64,000 nucleotides of DNA from Notolepis coatsorum (GCA_963971535.1 OZ020592.1:127681689-127745688); one strand, 5' to 3'. Counted from the first letter of the stretch, positions 21,850-32,222 are shown. Translations and numbers: made by a program. The notes: generated by a model from the sequence alone, not told the origin.

Positions 21850-22090
21850 GTCTGCATTCCCTTAACAATTGTGTGTATTGAGCCGTACTGTATTGTACCC
21901 ATTCTGCATCTGGTAATACAATTTTCAATCAATCATTCCAATAATACACAGTTGGATGTGTTAGTTGGTTGGATGCACTTCAAGCTGCTTCCACATGAGG
22001 CAACTTCTCTCAATCATTCCAATAATACACAGTTGGATGTGTTAGTTGGTTGGATGCACTTCCGATCTGCTTCCACATGGAGGCAAATTG
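21850..22090. repeat. LINE tail fragment and 81-bp direct duplication
   Basis: 21850-21930 matches the LINE 3' end at 34050-34130 ('ttaacaattgtgtgtattgag'). Then AATCATTCCAATAATACACA... occurs twice (21931 and 22012), a period of 81 bp with a few differences. Confidence 0.75.
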
Positions 22091-22232
22091 TCTTTTTTGT
22101 AGTTGTGGGAACTACTTTTTCTGGCGGATGGTTTTTTCAATAAATCTTCGATTAATGTGTGTTTATTGTATAGAAATAAGGTTGGATGAATGTGGCAGTT
22201 GTATAAAAGCTTTACACCACTTGCAGTCGTGA

Positions 22233-22301
22233 TTTGTGAACAATAAACCATGCCTAGGGGGGTCTAACGACCACCCCTAGGCATGGTTTATTGTTCACAA
22301 A
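22233..22301. repeat. Perfect 28-bp hairpin
   Basis: Arms 22233-22260 and 22274-22301 are exact complements (TTTGTGAACAATAAACCATG...). The 13-base loop can pair further as GGTC/GACC. It may be a foldback left by a rearrangement or the core of a tiny element. Confidence 0.85.
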
Positions 22302-22439
22302 CCACTCCTGCGCGTGATGTAATGCTTAAATAAAAAATTACAGAGGTGTTCCATAGACTCACAGGGATTGTGTAAAAGTGCCCAAATAGTGAAAGAAATA
22401 GTAAAATAGTTCCCCTTTAAGAAAAACCAGATACATATA

Positions 22440-22917
22440 AAATTTGAGATCATTATACACAATTTATTGTACTCTTTTATTACCATATCTAACTTACTGT
22501 ATAGAAACTTGGGGAAACACATACAAAACTAATCTGAATCCTATTATCATCTTACAGAAAAAGGCAATAAGGGTTGTGAACAATGTTAGTTATATCCATC
22601 CTACAAACACACTGTTTTTTGAACTAAGGGCATTACAGTTCCTTGACTTAGTTGACCTTAAAACAGCAGAGATAGTTTATAAAGCAAAAAGTTATCAACT
22701 GCTATGTAACTTACAAATTTTGTTTAAATAACGAGAGGTGATGTATAATTTAAGAAGAACACTCAATTTGAAACAGCCTAGAGCTCGAACCACACTTAAA
22801 AGTATGTCTGTGTCAGTTAAAGGAGTGAAACTCTGGAACAATATACCGGATGAAATAAAAAACTGCAGGAGTATTTTTAAGTTTAAAAATATGTTTAAAA
22901 ACAGGGTTCTAGAATCT
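22440..22917 (+). pseudogene. LINE ORF2 C-terminal part
   Basis: Continues the RT ORF after the TTAA MITE: 'LRSLYTIYCTLLLPYLTYCIETWGN', 'IILQKKAIRVVNNVSYIHPTN', 'LVDLKTAEIVYKAKS', a stop, then 'YNLRRTLNLKQPRARTTLKS' and 'VKGVKLWNNIPDEIKNC'. These are the conserved C-terminal blocks of this LINE type; compare 58601-59299 on the other strand. Interrupted at 22917 by a SINE. Confidence 0.88.
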
Positions 22918-23626
22918 TTTTTTTTTATCTACTTTTTCTCCCATTTTCTATTTTTCTCCCATCCCAATTCCGTATTGTCCAATTCTACCCTCTCCTGTCT
23001 CGAACGTTGTTAGACCATGCCTCCCACAGGCCGGCTGCAATGTGGACAAAGCCTTGCATCATGTGTCCCCTCCGGTACACGAGGCGGCAGCTGTCGCATC
23101 TTTTCACCTGCACAGCGCGATCTCTCAGCGGCGAGGGTCTGCGTGGGAGGGACACGCCGCCCCCGTTGCTTCCTGATTCTGCTGCGCAGGCGCACCAACC
23201 AACCTGTAGGAGTCGCTGTTCACAACGTCCGATCCCCACCCACCAGCTTCCCACCCCTAACACTGCCAATAGACCTATATCAAACCTTGCCCTCTTTTCT
23301 TGATCCTCCAATCACAACTGTCGCTTACCTCGGACAAACTTTGTTTGTCCGAGGTAAGCGACAGTTGTGAGGGTTTGAGATAGGTCCATTGTGTTAGTAT
23401 GAACGACCAGCCAAGCTGGTAGCAATGCCAAGAGCTGGGCTCAAACCCAGCATCTCCTGCATTAGTTTGTCCGAGGTAAGCGACAGTTGTGAGGGTTTGA
23501 GATAGGTCCATTGTGTTAGTATGAACGACCAGCCAAGCTGGTAGCAATGCCAAGAGCTGGGCTCAAACCCAGCATCTCCTGCATTAGTGGCGAGCGCCTT
23601 GCCCACTGAGCCACTTAGCCGCCCTA
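22918..23626 (-). mobile_element. tRNA-derived SINE (family A variant) with hairpin insertion
   Basis: Minus-strand SINE flanked by the 14-bp duplication GGGTTCTAGAATCT (22904-22917 and 23627-23640). The head is tRNA-like: GTGGCTCAGTGGGC as box A and GGGTTTGAGCCC as box B. The body resembles family A. It contains the palindromic element 23271-23387, and a 122-bp segment (23344-23465) is tandemly duplicated at 23466-23587. Confidence 0.88.
23271..23387. mobile_element. Palindromic foldback element, one arm shortened
   Basis: AGACCTATATCAAACC... to ...GGTTTGAGATAGGTCC, the same family as the perfect hairpin at 61594-61734. The right arm lacks about 25 bases. It splits the SINE sequence 'actgccaattgtgttag' between AAT and ATT, implying an AT duplication (23269-23270 and 23388-23389). 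Confidence 0.85.
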
Positions 23627-24057
23627 GGGTTCTAGAATCTTATAGTCAAATGTAACCTACAATCTGTTTTTCTCTACCATGAAACTCGGGTATTGCAGAT
23701 TAAGTTTTGATTTTCCTATGTTGGCTTATGTTCTTTTCGGGAACGGTTTATGTTGATTGTCTGTTTGTTTGTTTTATCTTGCAAACTTTTAATTTGTTTT
23801 GTTCTTTTCTGGATAGGTTTTTGGTGATTTTTTTTAAATGATTATTATTATTATTATAATTTGTTTGTTATATTTTGAAAACTTTAACTTTTTTGAATTT
23901 GTTTTTGAATTACGGTTAGGTTGCTCTATAAGCCTTCGGCTTCAAACCTATCCTTTTCGTTTGTTTATTTGTGAACATTTTCGAAAAATTATTTGTTTAT
24001 GTTTATTTATTTGTATGTGTAAACATTTGAAATAAAATTATTCATTCATTCATTCAT

Positions 24058-24475
24058 GGGTGGGAGGTTCAAATTGTCAAAGTTGGTATAACACAGGAGG
24101 GAAGACTGTCAAGTTTTAAACTGTGGATACCAAACAGAGAAGGTAAAGACAACTTTGAACTGTTGAACAGTAATCCAGAACTATTTTAATCTATTCTATT
24201 CTACAATTTGATTGCACTGCACTATTGCACTATTTTACTCTGTCTATTTTATCTTACTCTTTTCATTATTGTCTATTTAAAACTGAATCAAACCATAAAC
24301 AAGGTGGCCTGTTGGGATGTTAGATCATAATGTGAAAAGCTGTGATTTTATATGTCTGCACTTTATGTGCTCATTTTATCCCTGTCTTTTTCTGTTATGA
24401 AGCACTTTGAGCTGCAGTTTCTGTATGAAAGGTGCTATACAAATAAAGTTGAATATTATTATTATTCACGCCATA
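24058..24475 (+). mobile_element. L2-like LINE 3' UTR
   Basis: Ends 'gaagcactttgagctgcagtt' ... 'ggtgctatacaaataaagtt' then ATTATTATTATT. This is the well-known L2-type tail. The preceding 250 bp resembles 10640-10860. No coding part here. Confidence 0.75.
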
Positions 24476-24608
24476 CAGATGCCTTTGACGACGAAGTTAC
24501 TCTGGTTGGGATGGTATCCTGGCAGAACAACTGCATGGTCCTCTGCATATTTTGATATGAATCTAACTACTCGTCGCACATCCTCATGTTTTAAGAAATG
24601 CCTGTTCT

Positions 24609-25077
24609 AGGGCGGCTGGGTGGCGCAGCGGACATTGCGCTCGTCACCAACGCAAGAGACACCGGTATCGAATCCGGCTGTCAGCGTTGCCTCCGGCTTG
24701 GGCCGGCCGTCATACTGACTCAATTGGCAGAGTCAGCGGGATGGGAGTCGATGGGTGGTAGTCTGGTCGTTGTAAACAGCGACTCCTACAGGTCGGTCAG
24801 GGCGCCTGCACAGCGAGGGAGGGAGATGATGAGGGTAGTGTGACCTCCCACACGTTACACCTCGCCAATGAGAGTACGTGCTGGCAGGTGAAAAGAAGTG
24901 ACTGGCTGCCTCCACATGTATCGGAGGGGACATGTGATGGGCTTCTATCCTCCCTACGACCGACCAGTGGGGGGCACATGCGAGCAACGTTCAAGACAGG
25001 GGAGGGGAGAATTGGCACGGCTAAATTGGGATAGGAGAAAAATTGAAAAAAGGAGGAGAAAACGTGGACCAAAAAAA
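24609..25077 (+). mobile_element. tRNA-derived SINE (family A), 18-bp TSD
   Basis: Box A GGGTGGCGCAGCGGAC and box B GGTATCGAATCC, then the family A body and an A-rich tail. Flanked by TTAAGAAATGCCTGTTCT (24591-24608 and 25078-25095), which marks LINE-machinery retroposition. Confidence 0.94.
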
Positions 25078-25115
25078 TTAAGAAATGCCTGTTCTTACGT
25101 GGAGCTCTCTTCTTA

Positions 25116-25909
25116 AGGCCTCTGCATGCTACAGAAACTTCAAAGCAACTTCAACACAACATCGACAAAGCAACGGTGTTGCAGACACATTACCTTTATG
25201 CTTCTGCAAAATCAACGCGCAGCCTATGATGCAACAAAATGTACCCCGGATGTGCGGCTCGAGCGCGCCCAGCCCGCCTGAATACTTTGGGCAGCCGAAG
25301 GTGCGCACTCTAGCAATTACAAACGGATTTCCCTTCTCAACCATACATCGTTAGTATAATAATAGCCCTGTTTATGTTTGTTTTCGCTTGTGTTCTTGTA
25401 TATAGTGTAATATAGTTATATCGCCACATCAACCCAGTCCATCCCCATTGTTTCCCCAATCTCCTTCCACGAATTCATCGTCATAATGCTATCCTTGTAG
25501 TCTTTAGACCCGCTATTATATAAATGTTGGTACTTTCGGACCTCCTCTGCAATACGTTCCTGCATTTGATTCATTTTAAACAAACAATTAAACAAGTGTA
25601 ATGAAACAATACACTAGCTATCGAGCTCCTGTCAGAAAGTTTTCTTTTGGTCTCGAGCTCCTGTCAGAAAGTTTTCTTTTGGTCTCGAGCCAGGAAAACA
25701 CTAGAAGTGACAGACAGCCCCGCCCCCATTCACTACCAACCAATCACTGCTACGCAATACCAACGCAACGGGTCTTTAGATTAGATTTTGGAGACAGGTA
25801 CGCAACGCCCAAGCAACACAGTCTACAAGACTGTCTGCAACAAGCGCGCTGAAATCGCGCCGATGTTGTGTTGAAGTTGCTTTGAATTTGCTGTAGCATG
25901 CAGAGGCCT
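25116..25909. mobile_element. PIF/Harbinger-like MITE with TTA duplication
   Basis: Ends AGGCCTCTGCATGCTACAG and its complement. The inverted repeats extend about 50 bp through CTTCAACACAACATCG, and TTA flanks them at 25113-25115 and 25910-25912. The interior (794 bp total) has no transposase. A 32-bp direct repeat (TCGAGCTCCTGTCAGAAAGT...) lies at 25621-25684. Confidence 0.85.
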
Positions 25910-26275
25910 TTAGTGTGAGCAGTAACCCCCTCCTCCCACACGTGTCTCTGGAGGCCAGAAGGCAGTAACCCCCTCCTCCCACACGTGTCTCTGGAGCCAG
26001 AAGGCAGTAACCCCCTCCTCCCACACGTGTCTCTGGAGGCCATAAGGCAGTAACCCCCTCCTCCCACACGTGTCTCTGGAGGCCAGAAGGCAGTAACCCC
26101 CTCCTCCCACACGTGTCTCTGGAGGCCATAAGGCAGTAACCCCCTCCTCCCACACGTGTCTCTGGAGGCCATAAGTGTGAGCAGTAACCCCCTCCTCCCA
26201 CACGTTTCTCTGGAGGGCCATAAGTGTGAGCAGTAACCCCCTCCTCCCACACGTGTCTCTGGAGGCCATAAGGCG
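25910..26275. repeat. 43-bp minisatellite, about 9 copies
   Basis: Unit GCAGTAACCCCCTCCTCCCA plus CACGTGTCTCTGGAGGCCAGAAG. Some copies carry an extra 'tgtgagc'. Because 43 is not a multiple of 3, the minus strand stays open in all three frames, producing spurious Gly/Arg-rich ORFs. Confidence 0.95.
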
Positions 26276-26340
26276 GTCGTTGCCAATCATGTTAGGTGAG
26301 AAAAGGTGATCATCAGTCATCAGTTAAAAAAACACTAGAC

Positions 26341-26758
26341 AGGGTGTGGCTGGGTAGCGCAGTGGAGAATGCACTTGCCTACCACCGCAGAGACTCTGGG
26401 ATCGAATCCAGCAGTCAGCGGTACCTCCGGCTTGGTCAGTTGTCCCTACTAACACAATTGGCAGTGTTAGCGGGGTGGGAAGCCGGTGGGGTATGTGTCC
26501 TGGTCGTTGTAAACTGCGGTTCCTGCTGGTCGGTCGGGGCGCCTGTTCAGCAGGGAGGGGATCGGGGGAAATAGCGTGAACCTCCACGCGTTACATTCCC
26601 CCAGTGAGACTCCTTGCTGTCAGGTGAACAGAAGCGGCTGGCTGTCTCCACATGTATCGGAGGAGGCATGTGGTAGTCTTCACCCTCTCTAGGCCGACAG
26701 TGGGGCAATGCGTGCAATGACCATGAAGGGAATTGGCATAATGACTCAATTGCTAAAT
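26341..26758 (+). mobile_element. tRNA-derived SINE (family A)
   Basis: Box A GGGTAGCGCAGTGGAG and box B GGGATCGAATCC, with the full body. Flanked by AAAAAACACTAGAC at 26327-26340 and 26759-26772. A third copy of the target follows the next SINE. Confidence 0.93.
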
Positions 26759-26772
26759 AAAAAACACTAGAC

Positions 26773-26950
26773 GGCGCCCTCGTGACGCACCGCATAGTGC
26801 CTCGCACACCTACGCGGCTGTCCCGGGTTCGCCTCCCCCTCCCGGCGATATTTGTTGCATGTCTTCCCGACATCTCCTCCCGTTCTCCCTCTCCTCTATC
26901 GGTCCTGCGTGACCAGAAAAAGCTGAAAAAATTTATTAATTAATAAAATA
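26773..26950 (+). mobile_element. Second SINE family (family B), same target
   Basis: Starts GGCGCCCTCGTGACGCACCG, with box B GGGTTCGCCTCC and a body ending in CTCTCCTC...TATCGGTCC and an A/T-rich tail. Flanked by the same target word as the SINE before it (26759-26772 and 26951-26965). Confidence 0.8.
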
Positions 26951-26965
26951 AAAAAACACTAGACT

Positions 26966-27790
26966 TAATTTAATGAAACGACATGTCTTAGTAACGGTGA
27001 CTTGCAGCCTGACGTTAGTTTTCGAATTGGCGAAACAAATGTCTCATACCGCATCAATTCTTTAACCAGAAAATCATCACTAATGAACGGCAGAATGTTT
27101 ATTTTTTTTGTGTCTCTCTTTCTCCGACTTTTCTCTGTTTTCTCCCCGTCCCAATTTAGTTGTTGTGCCAATTCCCCCCCCCCCCTCCCCTACCTGGTTG
27201 TTGTGCGCATGTTCTCCTACTGGTCGATACAAGGGAACCCTGAAGTATCCGCACGCTTCCTCCGACACGTGCGGCGACAGCCAGTGGCTCTCTTCTCACT
27301 TGGCAGCGAGGGCTCTCATTGGTGAAGTGTAACGCGTGGGAGGTCACACTACCTTCCTCAAGTCCTGCCTCCACTGAGCAAGCGCCCAGACCTGACCTGT
27401 AGGCGTTGCTGTCCACAACGCCAGTTTCCCACCCACGGCTTCCCCCCCCTAACCCAGCCAAACAAGTTAGTATAGCGGTCAGCCCAAGCCAAGGCAATGC
27501 TGACTCCGGGAGTCGAGACCGCATGAACGGCGGAATGTTTGATACTGTCACCCTAGTTGATGGTGTGTTGAGCGGCGATACAGAGACAACCCTGCCATCA
27601 ATAACAATACCTGCTTCAACCACTCTATTCACTTTCTCAACTTCAAACACAAAAATCACCACCACACCATTTATTCTCGCAGCAGATTTAATACTGCCGT
27701 GACCAATAACTTTTCCGACAGCCAAACTGCAATCCTCCACTGGACAAGGAAAATCGGGCGAAACTTTAAAGCTATGTTTCCTAGTGAGTT
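26966..27790 (-). pseudogene. LINE ORF1-like fragment split by a SINE
   Basis: On the minus strand 27523-27760 reads 'VGKVIGHGSIKSAARINGVV' to 'VSPLNTPSTRVTVSNIPPFM'. After the SINE it continues at 27100-26966 with 'DDFLVKELMRYETFVSPIRK' and 'GCKSPLLRHVV'. This looks like the ORF1 (RNA-binding) protein of Tx1/L1-type fish LINEs as I remember them; a database search would settle it. Truncated at both ends. Confidence 0.6.
27101..27522 (-). mobile_element. tRNA-derived SINE (family A), minus strand
   Basis: Flanked by an 18-bp duplication with one mismatch, ATGAACGGCAGAATGTTT (27083-27100) and ATGAACGGCGGAATGTTT (27523-27540). Body and tail match family A. The head begins near box B (GGTCTCGACTCC), so it is 5'-shortened. 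It interrupts the LINE ORF1 relic. Confidence 0.88.
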
Positions 27791-27825
27791 TAGAAAATAG
27801 TTTGAACTACTTTAAACTATAACTT

Positions 27826-28310
27826 AAAAGAACACGCCAACATTTGGGGAAATTAGCTTACAGTCTTCTCCATAGAGAGACAATAAGATAGATACCAGTT
27901 TCTTCTCTGTGCATTCAGTAGAAAGCTATCTGGCTGCACGTTAGCCTAGCTTAGCACAATGAATGAAAGCGGACAGTGCCGGTTAGCTAGGCTAACGTGC
28001 AGCCAGATAGCTTTCTACTGAATGCACAGAGAGGAAACTAGTATCTATCCTTGTCTCGGCCGAGATGATTCTTCATGAATGCCGAAAATGTTGCGCATTT
28101 CAGAAATCGGTCAAAATAGAGAAATGGCATTTTTGAGTGCTTTGAAATGTTCTATATCTGTTTCCTTATTTGAAAAACTTAATACCACTTGTAAATGGGT
28201 TTAATTCTTGCTAGATTGTATGGCTGTACTTATCCGCTGTCCTCTCAGAGAACTACACTCGCCCAGCTTACGTCACGTAAACACACCCAGAGACAGCGCT
28301 TTGAATAGGT
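27826..28310. repeat. Unclassified repeat with a 66-bp hairpin
   Basis: Starts AAAAGAACACGCCAACATTTG, a word I associate with dispersed fish repeats. Arms 27886-27951 and 27985-28051 are near-perfect complements (AAGATAGATACCAGTTTC... against ...GAAACTAGTATCTATCCTT), with a 33-bp loop. The rest is non-coding. Confidence 0.65.
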
Positions 28311-28890
28311 TTTAGACACAGATCACTTCCCTGCAGAAACTGTCGCTGCCCCCCCCTCCAGCTTGTAGCACTGGACAGATTTTAAACAACACCTTGGCTT
28401 TCATAATATGTATGAATTATCTCTCGCAATAATATTCACGGGACTCGACTTTTTGCCGAGTCGTTGCGCGAGTTGGACGTTTTATTTATTTGATCACTTG
28501 TAGGCTACCATAGCTCATGACAGCAACGTTAGTGACTTGGTTGAAACGTGATTCCGGAGTGATACCAAGTGGAAGGAAAATATATCCTGTCACCCAGTGC
28601 GTATGGCAGGCATCCTCAAAATTATCCGCTATCTCCTCTGCAAGCAGTGCTCTGCATGGCCGACTGCTCCACGGTCTGTCTACTCTGCTTTGGTCCAATC
28701 ACATTCAGCGTCCCGTCAGCGTTCCCCCCCCCCCCACCTACAGTCTGCGAATCAGAGGCACAGAATGCGTGTTGTCTCTTTCAACGGGTCCGAGTCAGAG
28801 CGAGAGTTAACAGCGCATCTGGAGGTAGTTTCATCTGCAGGTACTGTAGCTAGTAGCCTAGTTTCGCCAGCAGGCAGCTAGTCGAAAAAT
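28311..28890. other. Non-coding region upstream of the BED-finger relic
   Basis: No terminal repeat or splice signal that I can defend. It could be the 5' part of the hAT element whose transposase starts at 28891. C-rich run at about 28726-28737. Confidence 0.4.
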
Positions 28891-29106
28891 ATGGCAAAGA
28901 TGGCCAGTAAAAGAAAAGTCGACAGTGAAAATCGCTGCAATTCAAAGGTGACTGAAAAATATGCTTTAATCTTCCCTCCAACTAGCACCAAACCAATGTG
29001 CCTAATATGCCAAGAAACGGTAGCTCTTGTGAAGAGTGGCAATTTGAAACGCCACTACGAAACAAAACACAGTTATTTTGATGCAACCTTTCCTCAAAAT
29101 TCAGTG
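28891..29106 (+). pseudogene. hAT transposase N-terminus (BED zinc finger), truncated
   Basis: Reads 'MAKMASKRKVDSENRC', 'EKYALIFPPTSTKPMCLIC', 'SGNLKRHYETKHSYFDATFP'. C-L-I-C and H-Y-E-T-K-H give the C-x2-C...H-x4-H ligands of a BED finger, as in Charlie/GTF2IRD2-like transposases. The frame runs directly into a (GT)n array at about 29119, so everything after about 70 residues is lost. The C-terminus of a similar transposase is at 32454-33047, in a separate element. Confidence 0.8.
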
Positions 29107-29118
29107 CTAAGTGTGTTC

Positions 29119-29290
<172 letters not shown>

Positions 29291-29454
29291 TCTGTGCCCC
29301 TGTGTACGTCTGTGTCCCTGTAGGCAGGGCAGAGCGACACAGGGAGGCAGGCATCTAACTGGGCACAGATGGCAACGACAGACAGACGGGCACGGTGGTG
29401 AAATCAACACCTTAATAAATAATTATCTCAAGAATGACACTCGGTACAAAGGAA

Positions 29455-29790
29455 TGGACAGAGAGGAGGGGGAGGATGAGGAGGCAGGAGGGAGAAGAAA
29501 GGACAGAAGGAGGAGAAGAGAGGTGGGGATGAGGAGAAGGAGGAAAGGACAGAAGAGAGAGAGGAGGGATGAGAGAAAGAGGAAGGGGAGGATGCTGAAA
29601 GGAGAAGAGATGAGGAGGGGATGGAAGGAAAGGTAGGGGACAAATGAATGGAGAGAGTGATGAGAAGAAGAGGAAGGGGAGGATGTTGAAAGGAGAAGAG
29701 AGGAGGGGGTAGAGGAGCAGAGATGATGGAATGAAATGTAGAGGATGAAGGAATGGAGAGAGGAGAGGACGGAGAGAGACAGAACGAGGG
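29455..29790. repeat. Purine-rich (GGA/GAA) low-complexity tract
   Basis: About 335 bp of nearly pure purine on the + strand (gagaggaggggaggatg... type). A possible H-DNA former; no gene. Confidence 0.9.
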
Positions 29791-29949
29791 CACGAGTAAA
29801 GACATGTCTGCTGATTTGTTGACTTGTCCTCGGTTCAGTCTGTTGAGTCAGGTAATCTGTAAAATCATGTTTATCGTGTGTCTGTCAATGAAGACAATCG
29901 TGCAGAATGGTCCTTAAATCTGGTAGTTGAAAACCATACTGTGAATATC

Positions 29950-30001
29950 AGCAGAGAGAGAGAGAGAGAGAGAGAGAGGAGGGGGAGAGAGAGAGAGAGA
30001 G
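29950..30001. repeat. (GA)n microsatellite
   Basis: Two GA blocks separated by GGAGGGG. Confidence 0.95.
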
Positions 30002-30084
30002 ATTTTAAAACACATGTTACTTTCTAGGAGAACAGCAGTAGCCTACAAGCAGGTCACTGAGTGTAAAATATAGCTATTGATACT

Positions 30085-30335
30085 GTCATATGATGATGTT
30101 ATGACTTACTACCATACTATACTGTCTTTATACCTGTATCACTGTACACATTATACTACAACCCTATACATACATCTGATTAGCACTACAAACAATTTGT
30201 ATATTGTGTACCCAGTTTAATCACCTGTACATTGTATATTACTATTGCACTTCACTGTTACATTTTGCACTCTGGTGCAAACTTATTTTTGTTGTACTGT
30301 GCTTGTGCCTTATAATGACAATAATCAAATTGATT
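30085..30335 (+). mobile_element. LINE 3' UTR repeat, copy 2
   Basis: Shares long words with 38218-38450 ('gtacattgtatattactattgc') and with the split minus-strand copy at 7446-9655. Ends GTGCCTTATAATGACAATAA, a LINE-type 3' end. At about 30255-30270 it holds the single-TAA empty site matching the 7509-9602 insertion. Confidence 0.75.
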
Positions 30336-30710
30336 TGTTCATCGTGAACATGGCCACGATGATGGTCCTCATGTGTCCCTGTTAACGATAACGATATTCA
30401 ATTATGTCTGTTATGAATCGTGGGTACATTGGGAAAGAAATTGTTTCTATCCATACAGTTGAAAATTAGATACATTACCCATTCTATTTGTGATGGACTC
30501 AAATATATATATTATATATATATATATATATTGCAATGATCCCCTCAGTCTTGGCACAACCTCATGAATCTTCTCCTCATCCCCCTGTCTGTCTCGGTCT
30601 TGCCGCCATAATGCTGAAGTTGGAGCTGTGCTCGGAGAGAGGAGACAGTCATTCCCGCTTCATTGGCATAATTGTCAAATAGTGAATCTAAACCTTCTCC
30701 CAGTTCCCCC
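30336..30710. other. Non-coding stretch with a TA tract
   Basis: TA repeats at about 30505-30532. The minus strand is open over 30545-30710 but with no recognisable motif, so I do not call a gene. Confidence 0.4.
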
Positions 30711-30900
30711 TGCCGAGGTTCAGAGAGCCAGCTGTGAGAGACGAGGACACGGCCCGGGTGCAAGGTGTGTCCTCCTGCCGAGGTTCAGAGAGCCAGCTGT
30801 GAGAGACGAGGACACGGCCCGGGTGCAAGGTGTGTCCTCCTGCCGAGGTTCAGAGAGCCAGCTGTGAGAGACGAGGACACGGCCCGGGTGCAAGGCGTGT
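30711..30900. repeat. 65-bp minisatellite, 3 copies
   Basis: Unit starts TGCCGAGGTTCAGAGAGCCA at 30711, 30776 and 30841; the copies are almost identical. Confidence 0.96.
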
Positions 30901-31019
30901 CCCCTTGTTGTCACAGAGAGAAAAGAAGGAGGAAGGGAGGAACGGGGAATTATAATGAAAATAATTGTATTTGTAGGAACAAATATTATATTCAACTCGT
31001 CCATTAAACCTTTATTTAA

Positions 31020-31142
31020 CATTGTCCCCTGGAGAGGAGGAAGAGGAAGAAAGAGGACAAGAGAGGAGGATGAAATTAGAGGACAGGATGGAAGGAAAGC
31101 AGAGGAAAGGAGGAGAGAGAGAAGAAAGAGAGACAGTAGGGA
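31020..31142. repeat. Purine-rich tract
   Basis: GGA/GAAA-rich low-complexity sequence, as at 29455-29790. Confidence 0.85.
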
Positions 31143-31167
31143 TTAGTGGGATGCAGGACAGAAGGAT

Positions 31168-31301
<134 letters not shown>

Positions 31302-31360
31302 CACAGCACTGACCTTTGTAACTGCTGATATCAGAACCAAGCATAGAGAGGTGCCTCTTG

Positions 31361-31602
<242 letters not shown>

Positions 31603-31629
31603 GGCTGTCCCTCCCTCCGATATCCCTTT

Positions 31630-31870
31630 CTCTATATACTTCACCAATGAGAGTCCTCGCTGCCAGGTGAAAAGAGAGCCGCTGGCTGTCTCCACATGTG
31701 TCGGAGTAAGCATGTGTTAGACTTCAGGGTTCCCTTGTACCGACCAGTAGGGGAACATGCGCACAACAACCAGGTAGGGAGGGGGGGAATTGGCACAACG
31801 ACTAAATTGGGATGGAGGAAAATCATAGAAAAATCAGGCGGAGAAAAAGAGGATAAAAAAAAATACAAAA
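31630..31870 (+). mobile_element. SINE family A, 3' part
   Basis: Body words 'ccaatgagagtcctcgctgc' and 'ccacatgtgtcggag' and the A-rich tail are present; the tRNA head is missing. Confidence 0.85.
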
Positions 31871-31904
31871 GGTAATGAGTCCTATGTACACTACTATACA
31901 ATAC

Positions 31905-32180
31905 CAGGGGCTCCCAAACTTTTTCAGCTCGAGACCCAAAGAGAAATTTGGTGTTTCCCCGGGACCCAAACTTACAAAAATACATCATGAATTGCCATAA
32001 CATACATTTATAAACTACTGATAAGAACACAACAAACCATGAATTTCCAATGTATATGAAATGTATTTATTTAATTATAAAAGTACATCACAGCAATAAT
32101 CAGAGTGTAATGTTAAGTTGCTCACCACCTCATAACATATGTACAATACATACAATTTTGTAACACTTTTAAATGAACAA
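31905..32180. mobile_element. hAT-like left terminus, partial
   Basis: Starts CAGGGGCTCCCAAACTTTTT and 'gctcgagacccaaagagaaa', in the style of hAT ends. I cannot find the matching right end. Confidence 0.5.
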
Positions 32181-32222
32181 ACATGTTCTACTCTCCTTTC
32201 TGGCCCTGTAAATGTCCTAACC

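Larger units (their letters stand above)
20727..22416. mobile_element. piggyBac-like MITE (AGGGGAACTA ends), expanded by an insertion
   Basis: Inverted ends AGGGGAACTATCTTATAAAT and ...AAATAGTTCCCCT, flanked by TTAA at 20723-20726 and 22417-22420. The same element without the extra sequence is at 63096-63513 (418 bp), so about 1.27 kb (roughly 21061-22335) was added inside this copy. That addition contains an (AC)n tract, a LINE tail, a direct duplication and a strong hairpin. Confidence 0.85.
19620..24057 (+). mobile_element. 5'-truncated LINE with two later insertions
   Basis: RT-coding sequence (19660-20690 and 22440-22915), then a 3' UTR that ends in AATAAAATTATTCATTCATTCATTCAT (about 24030-24057, broken here only as a description of an ATTC tail). 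It is split by a TTAA MITE (20727-22416) and by a SINE (22918-23626). No endonuclease domain or ORF1 is present. The protein style is close to the minus-strand LINE at 58310-59330; clade by motif only (CR1/L2/Jockey-like). Confidence 0.85.

Noticed and set aside
25750..26320. Three overlapping 136-178-codon ORFs rich in RVGGGGYC
   Set aside because: Produced by a 43-bp minisatellite that is open in all minus frames.
30545..30763. Minus-strand ORF with 'GEGLDSLFDNYANEAGM'
   Set aside because: Looks protein-like at a glance but runs into a minisatellite, has no splice support and I know no matching family.
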